From Chelonoidis abingdonii (Eukaryota > Chordata > Testudines > Testudinidae), in NCBI RefSeq assembly GCF_003597395.2, contig NC_133778.1, positions 17,971,529-18,035,528 of the forward strand: DNA of 64,000 bases, written 5' to 3'. The notes under the pieces are model-generated. The model searched no databases and was not told where the DNA came from. It saw nothing but the letters and a program-made list of their open reading frames with translations. Positions 21,617-33,735 of the stretch are shown here, in pieces (the stretch's first letter is position 1; each line of letters opens with the position of its first letter). Made by a program: the position numbers and the translations under genes.

Positions 21617-22182
21617 TATATGTGAAAAGCTTTTCATTGCTTTCACAATCCACTAAGCCATCTATATTAGTTCCCCAGAAAAAATATTTTCAGTCAAGCT
21701 ATGGTAATCCCCATAACCATGAATCCAAGGCTTTTCTTTTTCCAATACCAGAAAAATATTTTTACTGTTCTGTAAATTCTGTTTTCATTTATTCAGGAAA
21801 TTCACACCATGAGGAAAGAAATAAGATCATAAAGATTTTAAAAAACTGTATAAAATTATCCTGTCTCAGATTATCAGTAGCTCATGAAATATTATCCTAC
21901 ACCTCAAAATACGTAACTATGTGCAAGCACCACCTGTGAGGGCACTCCTGCAAACTACACTCCGTGACAGTAGGCTTGATTACTGCTTCCTCCACTCTCT
22001 TGTGATGTGTAGCTACCTGACTTTGCCAACCTACTCATTTCTTTGAGTTTATTTACTGCAAGTTCTTCCCTGCATATTTCTTTTCTTCTTCTAGTTTTCA
22101 TTTTCTTTTAGCTATAAAGATATTTCCAATATATATAAAAACAACACTGCCACTTTGAATTTTTTTTTAAATTGGTGAAGAG

Positions 22183-22213
22183 AGAGAGAGAGAGAGTGAA
22201 TGAGTGAGTGAGT
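22183..22213. repeat. (GA)n and (GAGT)n microsatellite
   Basis: A run of GA dinucleotides passes into GAGT/GAAT tetranucleotides immediately upstream of the tRNA-SINE. Confidence 0.85.
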
Positions 22214-22225
22214 ACGTACACGCAC

Positions 22226-22380
22226 TCAGTGGTTTGAGCATTGGCCTGCTAAACCCAGGGTTGTGAGTTCAATCTTTGAGGGGGGCACTTAGGGATCGGT
22301 GGCAAAATCAGTATTTGGTCCTGCTAGTGAAGGCAGGGGGCTGGACTCAATGACCCTTCCAGTTCTAGGAAATAGGATAT
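22226..22380 (+). mobile_element. tRNA-derived SINE (tortoise PolIII/SINE type)
   Basis: The head carries a polymerase III box A (TGGTTTGAGCATTGG, about 22230-22244) and box B (GAGTTCAATCT, about 22265-22275) at tRNA-like spacing. A tRNA-unrelated body follows, then a tail GGGGGCTGGACTCAATGACC and CCTTCCAGTTCTAGG shared with CR1 LINE 3' ends, which is how such SINEs borrow the LINE machinery. This structure matches the SINE described from cryptodiran turtles. It is not a functional tRNA gene because the cloverleaf 3' half is missing. Confidence 0.8.
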
Positions 22381-22394
22381 CTCCATTAATTTAT

Positions 22395-22436
22395 TTGTGT
22401 GTGTGTATGAATACACATTACACACACACATATATT
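22395..22436. repeat. (TG)n/(CA)n compound microsatellite
   Basis: A TG run at about 22395-22406 and a CA run at about 22419-22432 face each other across a short spacer, forming an inverted arrangement directly after the SINE tail. Confidence 0.8.
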
Positions 22437-22573
22437 TATGTATATAGGGTTCCCGACTCGTCTGCTGATGTCCAGATGGCTTTTTTGGGCCTGATAACAT
22501 CTTCAGACATATACTGGGTCATGCATTCTCAGTGCAAATGCCTATTTGTAGACTCTTCAGTTTCACTGCTGCC

Positions 22574-22696
22574 TAGGGTGACCAGACTGCAAGTGTGAAA
22601 AATTGGGATGGGAGTGGGGGGTAATAGGAGCCTACATAAGAAAAAGACCCAAAAATCAGGACTGTCCCTATAAAATCAGGATATCTGGTCACCCTA
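22574..22696. mobile_element. 123-bp hAT-like MITE
   Basis: Perfect 13-bp inverted ends TAGGGTGACCAGA/TCTGGTCACCCTA bound the element, and a perfect 8-bp direct repeat CTGCTGCC flanks it (22566-22573 and 22697-22704). The interior contains GACTGTCCCTATAAAATCAGG and is noncoding. It is the cleanest short DNA element in the window. Confidence 0.85.
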
Positions 22697-22704
22697 CTGC
22701 TGCC

Positions 22705-24248
22705 ATTCCCAGTGACCACCCTCTTGCTGAGCCTGAGGAAGAGTTATGAACATGATCTCTAACCACAACACTTTTTATGAGAACAAAGTTATTGTTCTAA
22801 TACTGATGGCAGGAATCAAGGGAGGAAAAATATTTTTCTTCTCTCTCTTTCTGCTCTGGTAATTTTCAGTGTTAGTAGATACAAAATTTTGAGATACAAG
22901 CGTGATATTTTAGTTTACAAGCTTTTTTAGATCCTCAAGCATTCTCAGAAATAAATGCTCCCCCTTCCGTAATCTCTCTTTGCGTGTTACATTCTGATTA
23001 CTTAGAGAATGTTGTGCTGTCACATGAGCACTATCAGTTGGCTTCCAGGTCTATTAGCTGCTGCCCTCTCACTCCCCCCCCATTTCTCCCCCAACACACT
23101 GTGTGAGGTGGTGGTCAATATTTTGTTTTCTCTTATTGTTCAATTTGTGACTGCACACTTCATTTAGTGCACACCGTTCAAACCATGCTTTCAAGACAGA
23201 ATAATTAATTTCCTCCTGAGCTTTTCTATGGTGCTCATCACTATAATATCCCAGTGGCTTACAAACAATTTATTTATCTTCATAACACCCTTGAGATGAG
23301 AGGGTGATATCATTATTTTACAGGTGAGGAGCTAAGGCACAGAGAGATAGATTAAGGTCAAAAACTTCCACTAATTTTGGGTGCCCAATTTGGCATCTAG
23401 GACCTGTTTTTTTCAGAGTACTTACAATTATATAGCACTTTATAGGTTCAAAACATGAGTTCAGTTGCAGACCTCAATGCTCAGCACTTCTGTAAATTAG
23501 GTCACGGGGTATTAAATTGGACATCCAGAAAATGAGGGACCTTGCACGGCTCTGATCTTCAAGCTCCTCAACACGTTCCTTTCCCCTGATAAAGCCTTCC
23601 CTTTCCAAACTTTTAACAGGCCTTTGCTAAAATATTTTCTGCTTTGTTTATCTGAATTATCTCCACCGTCAAACATTTATTTACAACCTAAAAGTACAAA
23701 CTTTCACTTCTAGTGATAATATGCTGCCTCTCGGATGCATCAGTTTTATTTCTAAATGTTAGAAGAGTCGGAAATAGACATTAGATATCATTACTTGTGT
23801 TACTAGCTCTTTAATAGAGTCTTAAGACTAAATAATGACAATATCGCTAACATACCAGAAATTATAGCTTCTGCTTTGACTAAAGTTAACACCTCTCTCA
23901 TAACCATTAAGAACAATGTACATTAGCATTTTGAACAATTGCAAAGATATTAAACAGCTCTGCTACACTACTTTTCCAATGTCAGAACATCTTATTGTAC
24001 CTTTTGTTACTGTGACTACCGCTACAATTTAAATTACACTTTAAGTTGACCAAATGTGGAGGAAAATAGCTTCTCTAGAGTGTTCCATGATCAGCTTAAT
24101 CAAACTTCTTTGTAACCTATACAATTATATCAACTCTTCTATTTTATGCTTTTGTTTCTTCTGTAAGTATCTGAAGACTGAATACCTGAACCTGTATTCC
24201 ATTATTTAGCACGCATCCTATTTTTCTTTCTTTACCTGCAATCTCTCT
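22705..24248. other. Unassigned DNA with one MIR-like relic
   Basis: At about 23265-23420 the words TTGAGATGAG, ATTATTTTACAGGTGAGGAGCTAAGGCACAGAG (given in parts) and AGATTAAGGTCA resemble the core-to-tail part of an old MIR- or L2-like repeat. This is followed by TTTTGGGTGCCCAATTTGGC, which also occurs in form at 29.2 kb. Nothing else is recognised. Confidence 0.4.
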
Positions 24249-24256
24249 CTATAGAC

Positions 24257-24549
24257 CAGGGGTAGGCAACCTCTGGCACGCGTGCTGATTTTCAGTGGCA
24301 CTTACACTGCGTGGGTCCTGGCCACTGGTCTGGGGGGTTCTGCATTTTAATTTAATTTTAAATGAAGCTTCTTAAACATTTTAAAAACCTTATTTACTTT
24401 ACATTCAACAATAGTTCAGTTATATATTACAGACTTATAGAAAGAGACCTTCTAAAAATGTTAAAATGTATTACTGGCGCACGAAACTTTAAACTAGAGT
24501 GAATAAACAAAGACTCGGCACACCACTTCTGAAAGGTTGCCGACCCCTG
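24257..24549. mobile_element. hAT (Charlie-like) MITE, copy 1
   Basis: Inverted ends CAGGGGTAGGCAACCT and AGGTTGCCGACCCCTG match at 15 of 16 positions. Flanks CTATAGAC (24249-24256) and CTGTAGAT (24550-24557) form a diverged 8-bp duplication centred on TAGA. The interior, with TTTAATTTAATTTTAAATGA and AGAAAGAGACCTTCTAAAAA, is nearly the same as 42192-42498, which establishes a family. Confidence 0.8.
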
Positions 24550-24557
24550 CTGTAGAT

Positions 24558-25490
24558 CAATAAAATATATAATTTGTACTAAAAAATAAGAGGATTTTTT
24601 TTGCTAATCTGTACAAGTCATTCTATTCTAATTCTTTGGGAAGGTAATGAATACCAACCTGTATTAGGATTGGGGACTGACTCATGATCAATTACTTCAG
24701 TTTCCAAAACTTTATGATTACCATGGCATGGCTAACTAGTATTACTCAATAGCTTTTTCTCCTTATGCTTAACAAATTATTATTATAAATTACTGTGACT
24801 AATATGAATGAATGTGGTAAACATGGATTTCCTATGGCTTGGTATGTCTGAATTGGCTAGAGGGTTTTGGGAGCAGGATTGTCTTAGCATCAGACAAGTG
24901 GTGTGGAAATTTACTGAGAGTGCTGAAATTCCACTTAAATGGTTAATTGAATCTCTATCTGTGCATGTTTTGACATGAGATTTTGAAACATGTCAGCCAA
25001 CTGACCAGCTCACAAAGTAAAAAAAATGGAAAACCACCCCATCAGTGGGCTTGGTACAGGTTGACCCAGGTCAAAATAACCCTTTTTGGATGACACTGCA
25101 CTAGGAGCTCCAGTGAATGATTGATGAGAGGGTAAATTCCAACTGATCTTTGGTCTCTGTCTGTTAATTAGAATTAGAAAATATTAATTAGAAAAACCTG
25201 TAATGAAACGCCCACAAGGCACATTTCTGGGACATGAGACTGCTTAGCATTTCTACCTCTTGTTCTCAAAGGAGAGGAAGTTAGTTAGTAGTTCCCCAAT
25301 TAACATCTGAAGAGGCCTGTGGTGCTGTAAGACAGAGAGCCTCAGGGTAACCAAGACCCTGCTTTGGGGGACATTTGACAGACTAAGTACCTGAGAGCGA
25401 AAAAGAAGAGAAGAAAAGTCTCCATTTAGGACTGGTAGCTGTACCTGCTTTGTTTGCCAAACAGGCTACTGCGTAAGGCCAACATAGTTA
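24558..25490. other. Unassigned AT-rich DNA
   Basis: No repeat or exon recognised. Confidence 0.5.
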
Positions 25491-25497
25491 CTGAGGG

Positions 25498-25598
25498 CTT
25501 GGCTACACTGGCACTTTACAGCGCTGTAAGATACAGTGCTGTAAAGCCTCAGTGTAACCAGTGCTGCAGCGCTTTGAAATTTCAAGTGTAGCCATATC
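25498..25598. mobile_element. 101-bp palindromic hAT-like MITE
   Basis: The ends CTTGGCTACACT and AGTGTAGCCATATC are inverted, and the interior is a chain of GCGCTGTAA/TACAGTGCTG palindromes. Flanking CTGAGGG at 25491-25497 and 25599-25605 is a perfect 7-bp repeat (8 bp with one mismatch). It is very short and noncoding. Confidence 0.75.
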
Positions 25599-25605
25599 CT
25601 GAGGG

Positions 25606-28600
25606 TTTATGCTTGGGGAACTGAATCTTACTAGGGAGATGCATTATATAGCCTTTTACTGCTCGTGTGATTCTCTCTCAAATAAACTGCTATGCACTGA
25701 ACAATCAGAATTTTCATTGGTACCAGTAATAATCTGCCCCGTTGTGGGCCATTAAAGATCCATTTCAACAAGTAGTCCGGTAACTCCCAACTGATACGTA
25801 TGCACATTAAGGAGTTTACCTCAGACCAGGAAGCTAAACTCAAATATTTGGAACACAAAGATTAATTTTATATGTGACCTATAGCACGCTGAATCATATC
25901 CCTGTCAAGAAAGGGTGTCTGCATGCATGATGGACATGGGATAAGAGGCAGGGCATGTCTCTCTAAAATAAAATAAAAGAACTTAACAGGCAAGACAAAA
26001 GTAGTCTCTCTTCCTACTTACTTGGCCACTGATCCATCACACATGGGATGTGTCCAGAGTGAAAGAAAACTGAGGCAAGGGAAAAATACTGGCACAAGAA
26101 GATTACAGAGATATCAGAGCATAAAGAAGCCAAAGGATGTATTGGCAGAAGTCTGGAGATCCAGTAAATAATTGTATATGAATGTGCATAAGATGGACCA
26201 GGTTGCTGCTTCACAGATTTCTTCTGATGAACAGAACTTTTCTGTCCAACAAGCCCCAGCGGATTTGGTTGAGTGAGTGCTAAGCCCCTTTGAAGCTACC
26301 ATCCCATTAGCTCTCTAGGCTTATTTAATGTAGTTATACATCGGGGTAGAGATGACGTCTTTATGCACATGAACCTTGACAGGGAAGCACTCCTAGACTC
26401 CAGGCCACTTCTAGACTCACTTTCTTCAAATTGAAGAGTTCCAGCTCAGCCTCAGGTACCTGTGAGCAAGAGGAGACACTTGGAACTATGTCTGGATGTA
26501 ATCCCCATGCTGGGAAAACCAGAAAGTCTCTTGGAAATCTACCATCTTTAACATGCTGGCTGCCCGAGTTCGCCAAACTCTGTTTTGTAGGGGAGAACAA
26601 AAAAGAAAAAAATATGAAGCAATAGTTCAGACAATAAAGCAGCAGAAAGTCAGTCATTAATGTCTTCCTGCAGCTTGGTAAGAGGAGCAAATTGGAGCTA
26701 CTACTGTCAGCTGCAGCTTAGCAGAGAGAGAAAGACTTTTGAATGGAAGTTGGTAGTAGGGAAGCCTTAATTCACTCACTTTGAGAACTCTAGTTTCCTG
26801 CATCTCTAAAGTATGGAGACGCAACCCAAATATGATGGAACAGTGGATATTCCACTCAGTAGTAACAACGAACATTTTTGCTCCAATTGTAGGGCCTGGT
26901 ATTTTCCCCTAAAAGTGCTGGCACAGTAAATCCAGTATTGCCTGGATAATTCCCACTTGAAATAGAAATTTCAGTGAATAACACAATTTCCCAGTGCTAG
27001 AGATTCTATAGAGCAGATTGATTTCTCAGTAAGGGGGTAAACCAGCAGTCAAGGATATTAGTAAAAATAACCAATTATTCGTTACTTTTTTCTCAATTTC
27101 ATTGCCTCTTATGATTTTATTGCTTCCTGCCTTGGTGGAATATTTTCTGGCTTTAACATCTTCTGTGAAATTACTGACTCAAATCGACCAACAAAGGGGG
27201 CTACTGTTTCTAACATCACTTCACACTTTTTATTCAATTACATTATTATTATTTGTATTGCAGTAACGCCTTGGGCTAGGTGCTGTGAAAACACAGAACA
27301 AAAAAGATGGTACTTCCCCAAAGCGTTTACAGCCTATGAGTGTTTCGTTGCCCTTCTGCAGCCCTGGCTAATTTCAACGCACGGTATTCCTTTTGCGTGG
27401 CTAGGCTGCGGATTCCTTGTCTTTGTAGAGTTCTGCTTTCCTTGCAGATGATTGTTCAGCATTGTATGAGCTGCAAAAGTGTAGCATACGGTACATTCCT
27501 CCTCTTTACGAGCATGTCACCTCAACATGCCCGTGTGTCTCTCTCTCTCCAGCCCACTCAGATGTTTCCCACTTTCAGGTGAAAATGAGCAACTGTTTTG
27601 ATGTAAAATTAATTCTCTCAGATTTATGTTGAGATTGAACTTGAACTGTTGTTGAGTTAAGTATAGTATTTCAGATGAATGTTGTGAGTGCCAGCCTGTA
27701 ATTGAGTCAGTGTCAACTCCTCATAGTATCTTTCAGATGAAGACACAAGTGGTTCATCTCTTCTGCAAAATAATACAATCAACTTGGCTCCTGAAGTCAA
27801 GCACAGAATTTTCTGCTGTTGGTATGTAAACTGTTTTTCAGAATCAATTATTCTGAGTCAATGTTAATAGCCCTGCCCTTCCATTTTTACAAAAATAGGT
27901 AATTTTTCCTAATACTGTACATGCTAATCAAAAGCCTGTAATCTACTTTAGCACTGACCACCTAGTCATCAGTAGCTCACATTTTGGCACAGTATTAATA
28001 TATTCATTTAGTTAACTATATAACTCTTCAATGTCAGCATTCTTGCCTGCTGTAGGTTTGAATGATGTTCAAATTCAGTGGAGCACACAGAAGAAATTGG
28101 AAGGATAGTATTTTGGCAGTCTAATCGAAAACAGCTAGTTTGATTTATAACCAACATTGATGTTGCCACATAATGTATGACTGCTGCATTTCAATCACTA
28201 GATTTTCTTAATCTGGTTTGGAAATTAAACTGGTTATCTTGAAATTTTCAGGCTATTGATTTATATAAAGATACTGAGAAATTCTATTTGAAATTAAAAA
28301 TAATTTCCTATCAAAGAGAACACACACCTGGAGGACACATTCAATATTGTTAAAGAACATCTCAACATTAGTGATTCTAGTATTGTTCTTAATTTCATTG
28401 TTTATTGATTCTATTTACTCAAGAATCCACTCATGGTTTCCATTTTCTAAAAAACCCACAAAATGGGAGTGTCTTTCCTACTAATGTAAATTAGAGTGTA
28501 AGTGGAGTCACTTCATATATTGTAAGTGTAACTCATCATTAGAGTGGAAAGAGAAATCTTGCTTCTACTTCTTTTACTATAAATAGCTTTATGGATGTTC

Positions 28601-31204
28601 AAGTTCTCATCTTTTACCCTGAGTTGCAGAAAATTTGCTCTAACAAAAGAATACAAGAGAAAGAAGGTACAGTTTTTATTTCAAATCAGATAAAATCATA
28701 TATGACAACAAATACTTACTATATACACATTTACTACAATTGTAACATTTGAAGACTTATATTGAAATGAATCAGACTATTTTCACGGTACGCAACTACT
28801 CAATATGAACATAGGGAGTAGAGTTTGCTCCATATCTGGCGATTTTACCACTCATGTTAGGTACTAGGAGTTCCTTGTTCCCCTAGTGAAAACAAGGTAC
28901 TAAACATGAGAAAAGATGCCAGAATCTGGCTTTATCTTGCAATTCCAGTCAGAAGAAGGTATTAATCTTTTGGGGGTCTGCATACATGCTACTAGGAAAG
29001 TTGTTTCATGACTCTGAAGAATAAAAAAGTCACTTAAGAGTTCTTTTTTTTGTTTTGGCACTGAGCTTTTAATGTGTATCTAAATTGGCTGTCTTTGGGT
29101 AAATGCATTAGGCCTACCTAAATTTCCTCTGTTCCACAGGTACCTTTGGAAAAATAGAGGCATAAAACAAAGCAGTGTTTTCCTCTGGTGTGTTTAGCTT
29201 CTTTAGTAGATAAATGCCCAAGTCAGGATTTTCAAAAGTGGCTCGTGATTTTGGGTGCTTTAATTTGTTGGGTTCCCAATTTTAAACCCCTTAAACGGAT
29301 GGGATTTTCAGAGTGCTCAATAGACCTGTGTAGAGGATGGAAATTCTGTTTCAGAGAGGATTTAGAAATTTTGAAATTGCTTCATTCTGAACTAGAATAA
29401 AAAACTGAAAAATACTCTTAAGACTGAAAATCTCCATATTGTTTTGTGCGGGTTGATCAAAAGGTTCCATTTAGATTTTGACTATTTTGTAATCATTACA
29501 CATTAAAATTTTAACAAATTCTAAACAAAAAGTCATTTTAAAATAAAAATCAAAATGTTTTATTCCAAAAATATCAGAACAGGATTCTTCGACATTGTCA
29601 GAACTTTTTTCTCCAGTTTTCTTCCAAAACAAAATTCAGTGAATATCAACCCAATTTCGATGGAACCAAATATACCAATGGAATACGGTTCTGTTGAAAT
29701 TTCTCCAACCTTGGTTGGAGAAACTGACCTTTTTTTTGTAACCAAGAAAGTAAAACCCAGCTGAAATTTTTTGAAGGATTGGAAACCTACTAGGGTCTCC
29801 ATGTGGAAGATGGTTCCCTAGGAAAGCTTAGCATGCGTGTAGACTGTTGTTTTTTTACAGCATTTTTATCTTAAAATCAATGTATGGCACTTTGTGAAAG
29901 GGTCACTGGTAACCCTGTCATCATACCTGAGAAAAAGCAGAACCACAGGTACTGGACTAAGATCAGACCTGCTGGGATAGTCACAGTGAATTGCAGGGAG
30001 ACTGCAAATGTAAATCTCCGGTCTGAATGGAGAGGAACATGGATCCCTATCATAGAGAGGTGACAGCTGGAGGTCTGAGACCAAAAGGGGAACCCTTGAG
30101 GAGAACACATAGGTGTAGTTAACTGTGATACTGCCCTCTCAAAAACATGCACTTTAATGTGTCAAGTTGTACATCAAAAATCACTAGTCACTTCTGAAAA
30201 CCCTGGCCCCTGATTTTGTAATGATCTCATAAATTTATTTCAATGGCATGAGGTATTCTATAATTATCTTCTGTTGCTCAACACTGTTCAAAAGCTGATG
30301 CATTTACCCTCATTGTTAGCTACCGTTCATTTCAGTAGTGGTAACTATTTTTTTAAACTAGATATTGTTTACAGACTGAACTGCACTTTCTACTTTCTAA
30401 TTTGTTTACCAATCCTGTAATACTGTATCTACCGTATGAAAAATAAAGTGCATAATTTATTTGCATTTTCTCACTCATTTGCTAAAAGGGCTCGTGAAAT
30501 TTTAATGAGTAATTAAAAAGAATACACTAATCTGTATATTAGACAACCTGTACTAACACTTTTTTTTAGTTATGATGGTTTGAGTACAGGGATTAACCGA
30601 TATTTCATAACTTTAGTAGTTTGTCTTTATTGTCTACAGGATAGACAGAAAGACAAGAAATACTCTAATAAATAGCCTTATACATGATCTATTATTGGTG
30701 TATTCAATATTTAATATAATTTGGAGGAATAGGATTAGGATATTTTGACTACTATTTGCATTTATTTTTATTGTGTTGTAGGTTTCAAAAATAAGCAGTA
30801 AGTTATTTTATATAATAGTTGAGAACACAGTTCTACATGTAATTTTTTCTGTTTTCTGTATCTGTAAAATGAATAGGAAGTGTTTTGTTTTAAAATAATG
30901 TATCAGTTCTAGAGGGCTTCAGTCAAACAATTTCATCATTTTATTTTTAGAATTTAAACATTTGAGTAGACTATAAAGCAATGAAAAAAGAGGCATCTGA
31001 ATAGCCATATTTTATTTAATTTCTCTTATCTAAAACGAAAAAATAAACCTTTTGTGAACATAGGAAATCATGCTAACTCCAGACATGCAAAAAATACTAA
31101 CTTTCTTCTTTATCTTCCTGCACCATGCGGTACATTCAGCCTCCACCAGTTTCCACCACTTATTTCAGTCATGTCTGTTCAGGCTTCTGAGGGTCACATT
31201 ATAC
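25606..31204. other. Unassigned DNA with a few ancient relics
   Basis: Three relics can be pointed out. The first is 27244-27335, a TTATTATTATTTGTATTGCAG-like edge followed by TAGGTGCTGTGAAAACACAGAACAAAAAAG (quoted in parts), an old sauropsid repeat. The second is 29212-29320, TCAGGATTTTCAAAAGTGGC with TTTTGGGTGC, related to 23.37 kb and 58.47 kb. The third is the inverted pair CCAACCTTGGTTGG near 29708. The rest shows no element. Open frames up to 109 residues (26361-26690) have no domains, and opposing-strand frames overlap, which argues against coding. Confidence 0.45.
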
Positions 31205-31784
31205 TCACAGAATCACAGAACTGGAAGTGACCTCAACAGGTCATCTAGTCCAGTTCCCTACACTCAAGGCAGAACTAAGTATTATCTAGACCATCCCTGA
31301 CAGGTGTTGGTCCAACCTGCTCTTAAAAATCCCCAGTGATGGAGATTCCACAACCTCCCTAGGCAATTTATTCCAGTGCTTAATCACTCTGACAGTCAGG
31401 AAGTTTTTCCTAATGTCCAACATAGACCGCCCTTGCTCAAATTTAAGCCCATTGCTTCTTGTCCTATCCTCAGAGGTTAAGAAAGAAGAACAATTTTTCT
31501 CCCTCCTCCTTGTAACAACCTTTTATGTACCTGAAAACTGTTATGTCCCCTCAGTCTTCTCTTCTCCAGACTAAGCAAACCCAATTTTTTTCAATTTTCC
31601 CACATAGGTCATGTTTTCTAGAACTTTAATCATTTTTGTTGCTCTTCTCTGGACTTTCTCCAGTTTGTCCACATCTTTCCTGAAATGTGCTGCCTAGCAC
31701 TGGACACAATACTCCAGTTGAGGCCTAATCAGCACAGAGTAGAGCAAAAGAATTACTCCTCATGTCTTGCTTACAATACTCCTG

Positions 31785-31994
31785 CTAATACATCCCAGAA
31801 TGATGTTTGCTGCTTTTTTTTTTTTTTGCAACAGGGTTACACTGTTGACTCATATTTAGCTTGAGATCCACTATGACCCCCAAATCCCTTTCTGCAGTAC
31901 TCCTTCCTATGCAGTCATTTCCCATTTTGTATGCGTGAAACTGATTTTTCCTTCTTAAGTGGAGTATTTTGCATTTATCCTTATTGAATTTCAT
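31785..31994 (-). pseudogene. CR1 RT C-terminal remnant
   Basis: The minus-strand frame begins MKFNKDKCKILHL and continues with RDLGVIVDLKLNMSQQC, the conserved C-terminal RT segment of CR1-type proteins (N-x-x-K-C-x-x-L/H-x-G-x; D-L-G-V-x-x-D-x-x-L). A poly-lysine stretch near the end comes from a T-rich expansion at 31815-31828. Confidence 0.85.
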
Positions 31995-32418
31995 CTTATT
32001 TACTTGAGACCATTTCTCCAGTTTGTCCAGATCATTTTGAATTTTAATCGTATCCTCTAAAGCATTTGCAACCCCTCTCAGCTTGATATCATCTGCAAAC
32101 TTTATAAATGTACTCTCTATGCCATTAAATCATTGATGAAGATATTTAACAGAGCTGGACCCAGAATCGATCCTTGAGGGACCCCACTCTTTATACCCTT
32201 CCAGCATGACTGTGAACCATTGATAACTACTCTCTGGGAAGCATTTTCCAACCAACTATGCACTCACCTTATAGCAGCTCCACCTAGGCTGTATTTCCCT
32301 AGTTTGTTTATGAGAAGCTCATGCGAGACAGACTCAAAAGCCTTACTAAAGTCAAGATATACCTTATCGAACGCTTCCCCCCTATCTACAAGACTTGTTA
32401 CCCTGTCAAAGTAAGCTA

Positions 32419-32910
32419 TCAGGTTGGTTTGATGTGATTTATTCTTGACAAATCCATGCTGTTACTTATCACCTTATTATCTTTTACGTTTGTGTAAACT
32501 GATTGCTTAATTATTTGCTCCATTACCTTTCCCAGTACTGAACTTAAACTGACTGGTCTGTAATTTCCTGAGTTGTCATTATTCCCCTTTTTATAGATTG
32601 GCACTGTATTTGCCCTTTTCCAGTCCCCTGGAATCTCACCCATCTTCCATGACATTTAGAAGATAATCACTAATGGTTCAGATATCTCCTCAGTCAGCTT
32701 CTTGAGTATTCTAGGATGCATTTCATCAGGGCCTGGTGATTTGAAGACTTCTAACTTCTCTAAGTAATTTTTGACTTGTTTTTTCCCTATTTTAGACTCT
32801 GATCCTACCTCATTTTCATTGGCATTCACTATGTTAGACATCCAATCATCACCAACCTTCTTGGTGAAAACCAAAACAAAGAAGTCATTAATCACCTCTG
32901 CCATTTCCAC
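32419..32910 (-). pseudogene. CR1 reverse transcriptase, N-terminal motifs
   Basis: The minus-strand frame 32656-32910 shows [16 protein letters not shown], and 32419-32655 shows PGDWKRANTVPIYKKG followed by NYRPVSLSSVLGKVMEQII. These are the first RT blocks of CR1-clade LINEs. The two parts are in adjacent, not continuous, frames. Downstream the palm domain with the D-F-S-K-A-F-D block continues in another frame to about 32300. Inactive because of frameshifts and stops. Confidence 0.85.
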
Positions 32911-33479
32911 ATTTTCTATTATTGTCTTCCTCCCTCATTGAGTAATGGACCTACTCTGTCCTTGGTCTTCGACTTGCTTCTAATATAGTTGTAGAATGTT
33001 TTCTTGTTTCCTTTTATGTCCCTAGCTAGTTTGATCTTGTTTTGTGCCTTGGCTTTTCTAATTTTGTCCCTACATACCTGTGTTATTTATTTATATTCAT
33101 CCTTTGTAATTTGACAGAGTTTCCACTTTTTGTGGATCTCTCTTTTGAGTTTTAGATCATTGAAGATCTCCTGGTTAAGCCAGAGTGGTCTCTGGCCATA
33201 CTTCCTATCTTTCCTACACAGTAGGATAGTTGGCTCTTGTGCCCTTAATAACGTCTCTTTAAAAAATGCCAACTGTCTTCAATTGTTTTTCCCCTTAGAC
33301 TTGTTTCCCAAGGGATTTTACCTACTAACTCCCTCAGTTTGCTAAAGTCTGCCTTCTTGAAATCCATTGTCTTTATTGTGCTTTTCTTCCTCCTACTTAC
33401 ATTCCTTAGAATCACGAACTCTACCACGTCATGATCATATTCATGGATTCTCTCTCTATTGTTCTGTATATTACTTCTC

Positions 33480-33735
33480 TAGGACTGGTTCAGGACTATT
33501 TAGAAAAGCTGGACGAGCACAAGTCCATGGAGCTGGATGCACTGCATCCGAGGGTGCTAAAGGAGTTGGCGGATGTGATTGCAAAACCATTGGCCATTAT
33601 CTTAGAAGACTCATGGTGATCGGGGAAAGTCCCAGATGACTGGAAAAAGGCTAATGTAGTGCCCATCTTTAAAAAAGGATGCAGGGAACTACAGGTCAGT
33701 CAGCCCCACCTGGAAAAATCATGGAGCAGGTCCCA
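33480..33735 (+). mobile_element. CR1 LINE internal fragment, opposite orientation
   Basis: On the plus strand, GGACTATTTAGAAAAGCTGG, GAGCTGGATGCACTGCATCC and GTCCCAGATGACTGGAAAAA encode the LEKLDEHKSMELDALHPRVLKELADVI region, which corresponds to the first RT blocks of another CR1 subfamily. Only about 250 bp survive, without a CR1 3' tail. It lies head to head with the larger minus-strand CR1 fragment. Confidence 0.8.

Larger units (their letters stand above)
31205..33437 (-). mobile_element. CR1 LINE, 2.2-kb 3' fragment with most of the RT
   Basis: On the minus strand this contains, in order: a linker before RT (33427-33087), RT N-terminal motifs (32910-32419), the catalytic region (about 32410-32080, with a D-F-S-K-A-F-D-type block and a F-A-D-D box near 32083-32100), a thumb-like region (31994-31785) and the 3' UTR with the widely shared CR1 tail (31750-31205: GCTCTTCTCTGGAC and TAGTATTATCTAGACC on the plus strand). 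Frames are broken by stops and a T-rich expansion near 31815. It is 5' truncated, so ORF1 and the endonuclease are absent. It is one of the longest recognisable coding relics in the window. Confidence 0.9.

Noticed and set aside
22226..22300. Possible tRNA gene
   Set aside because: Box A and box B are present, but the acceptor and anticodon stems do not close and a CR1-like tail follows, so it is a SINE head.
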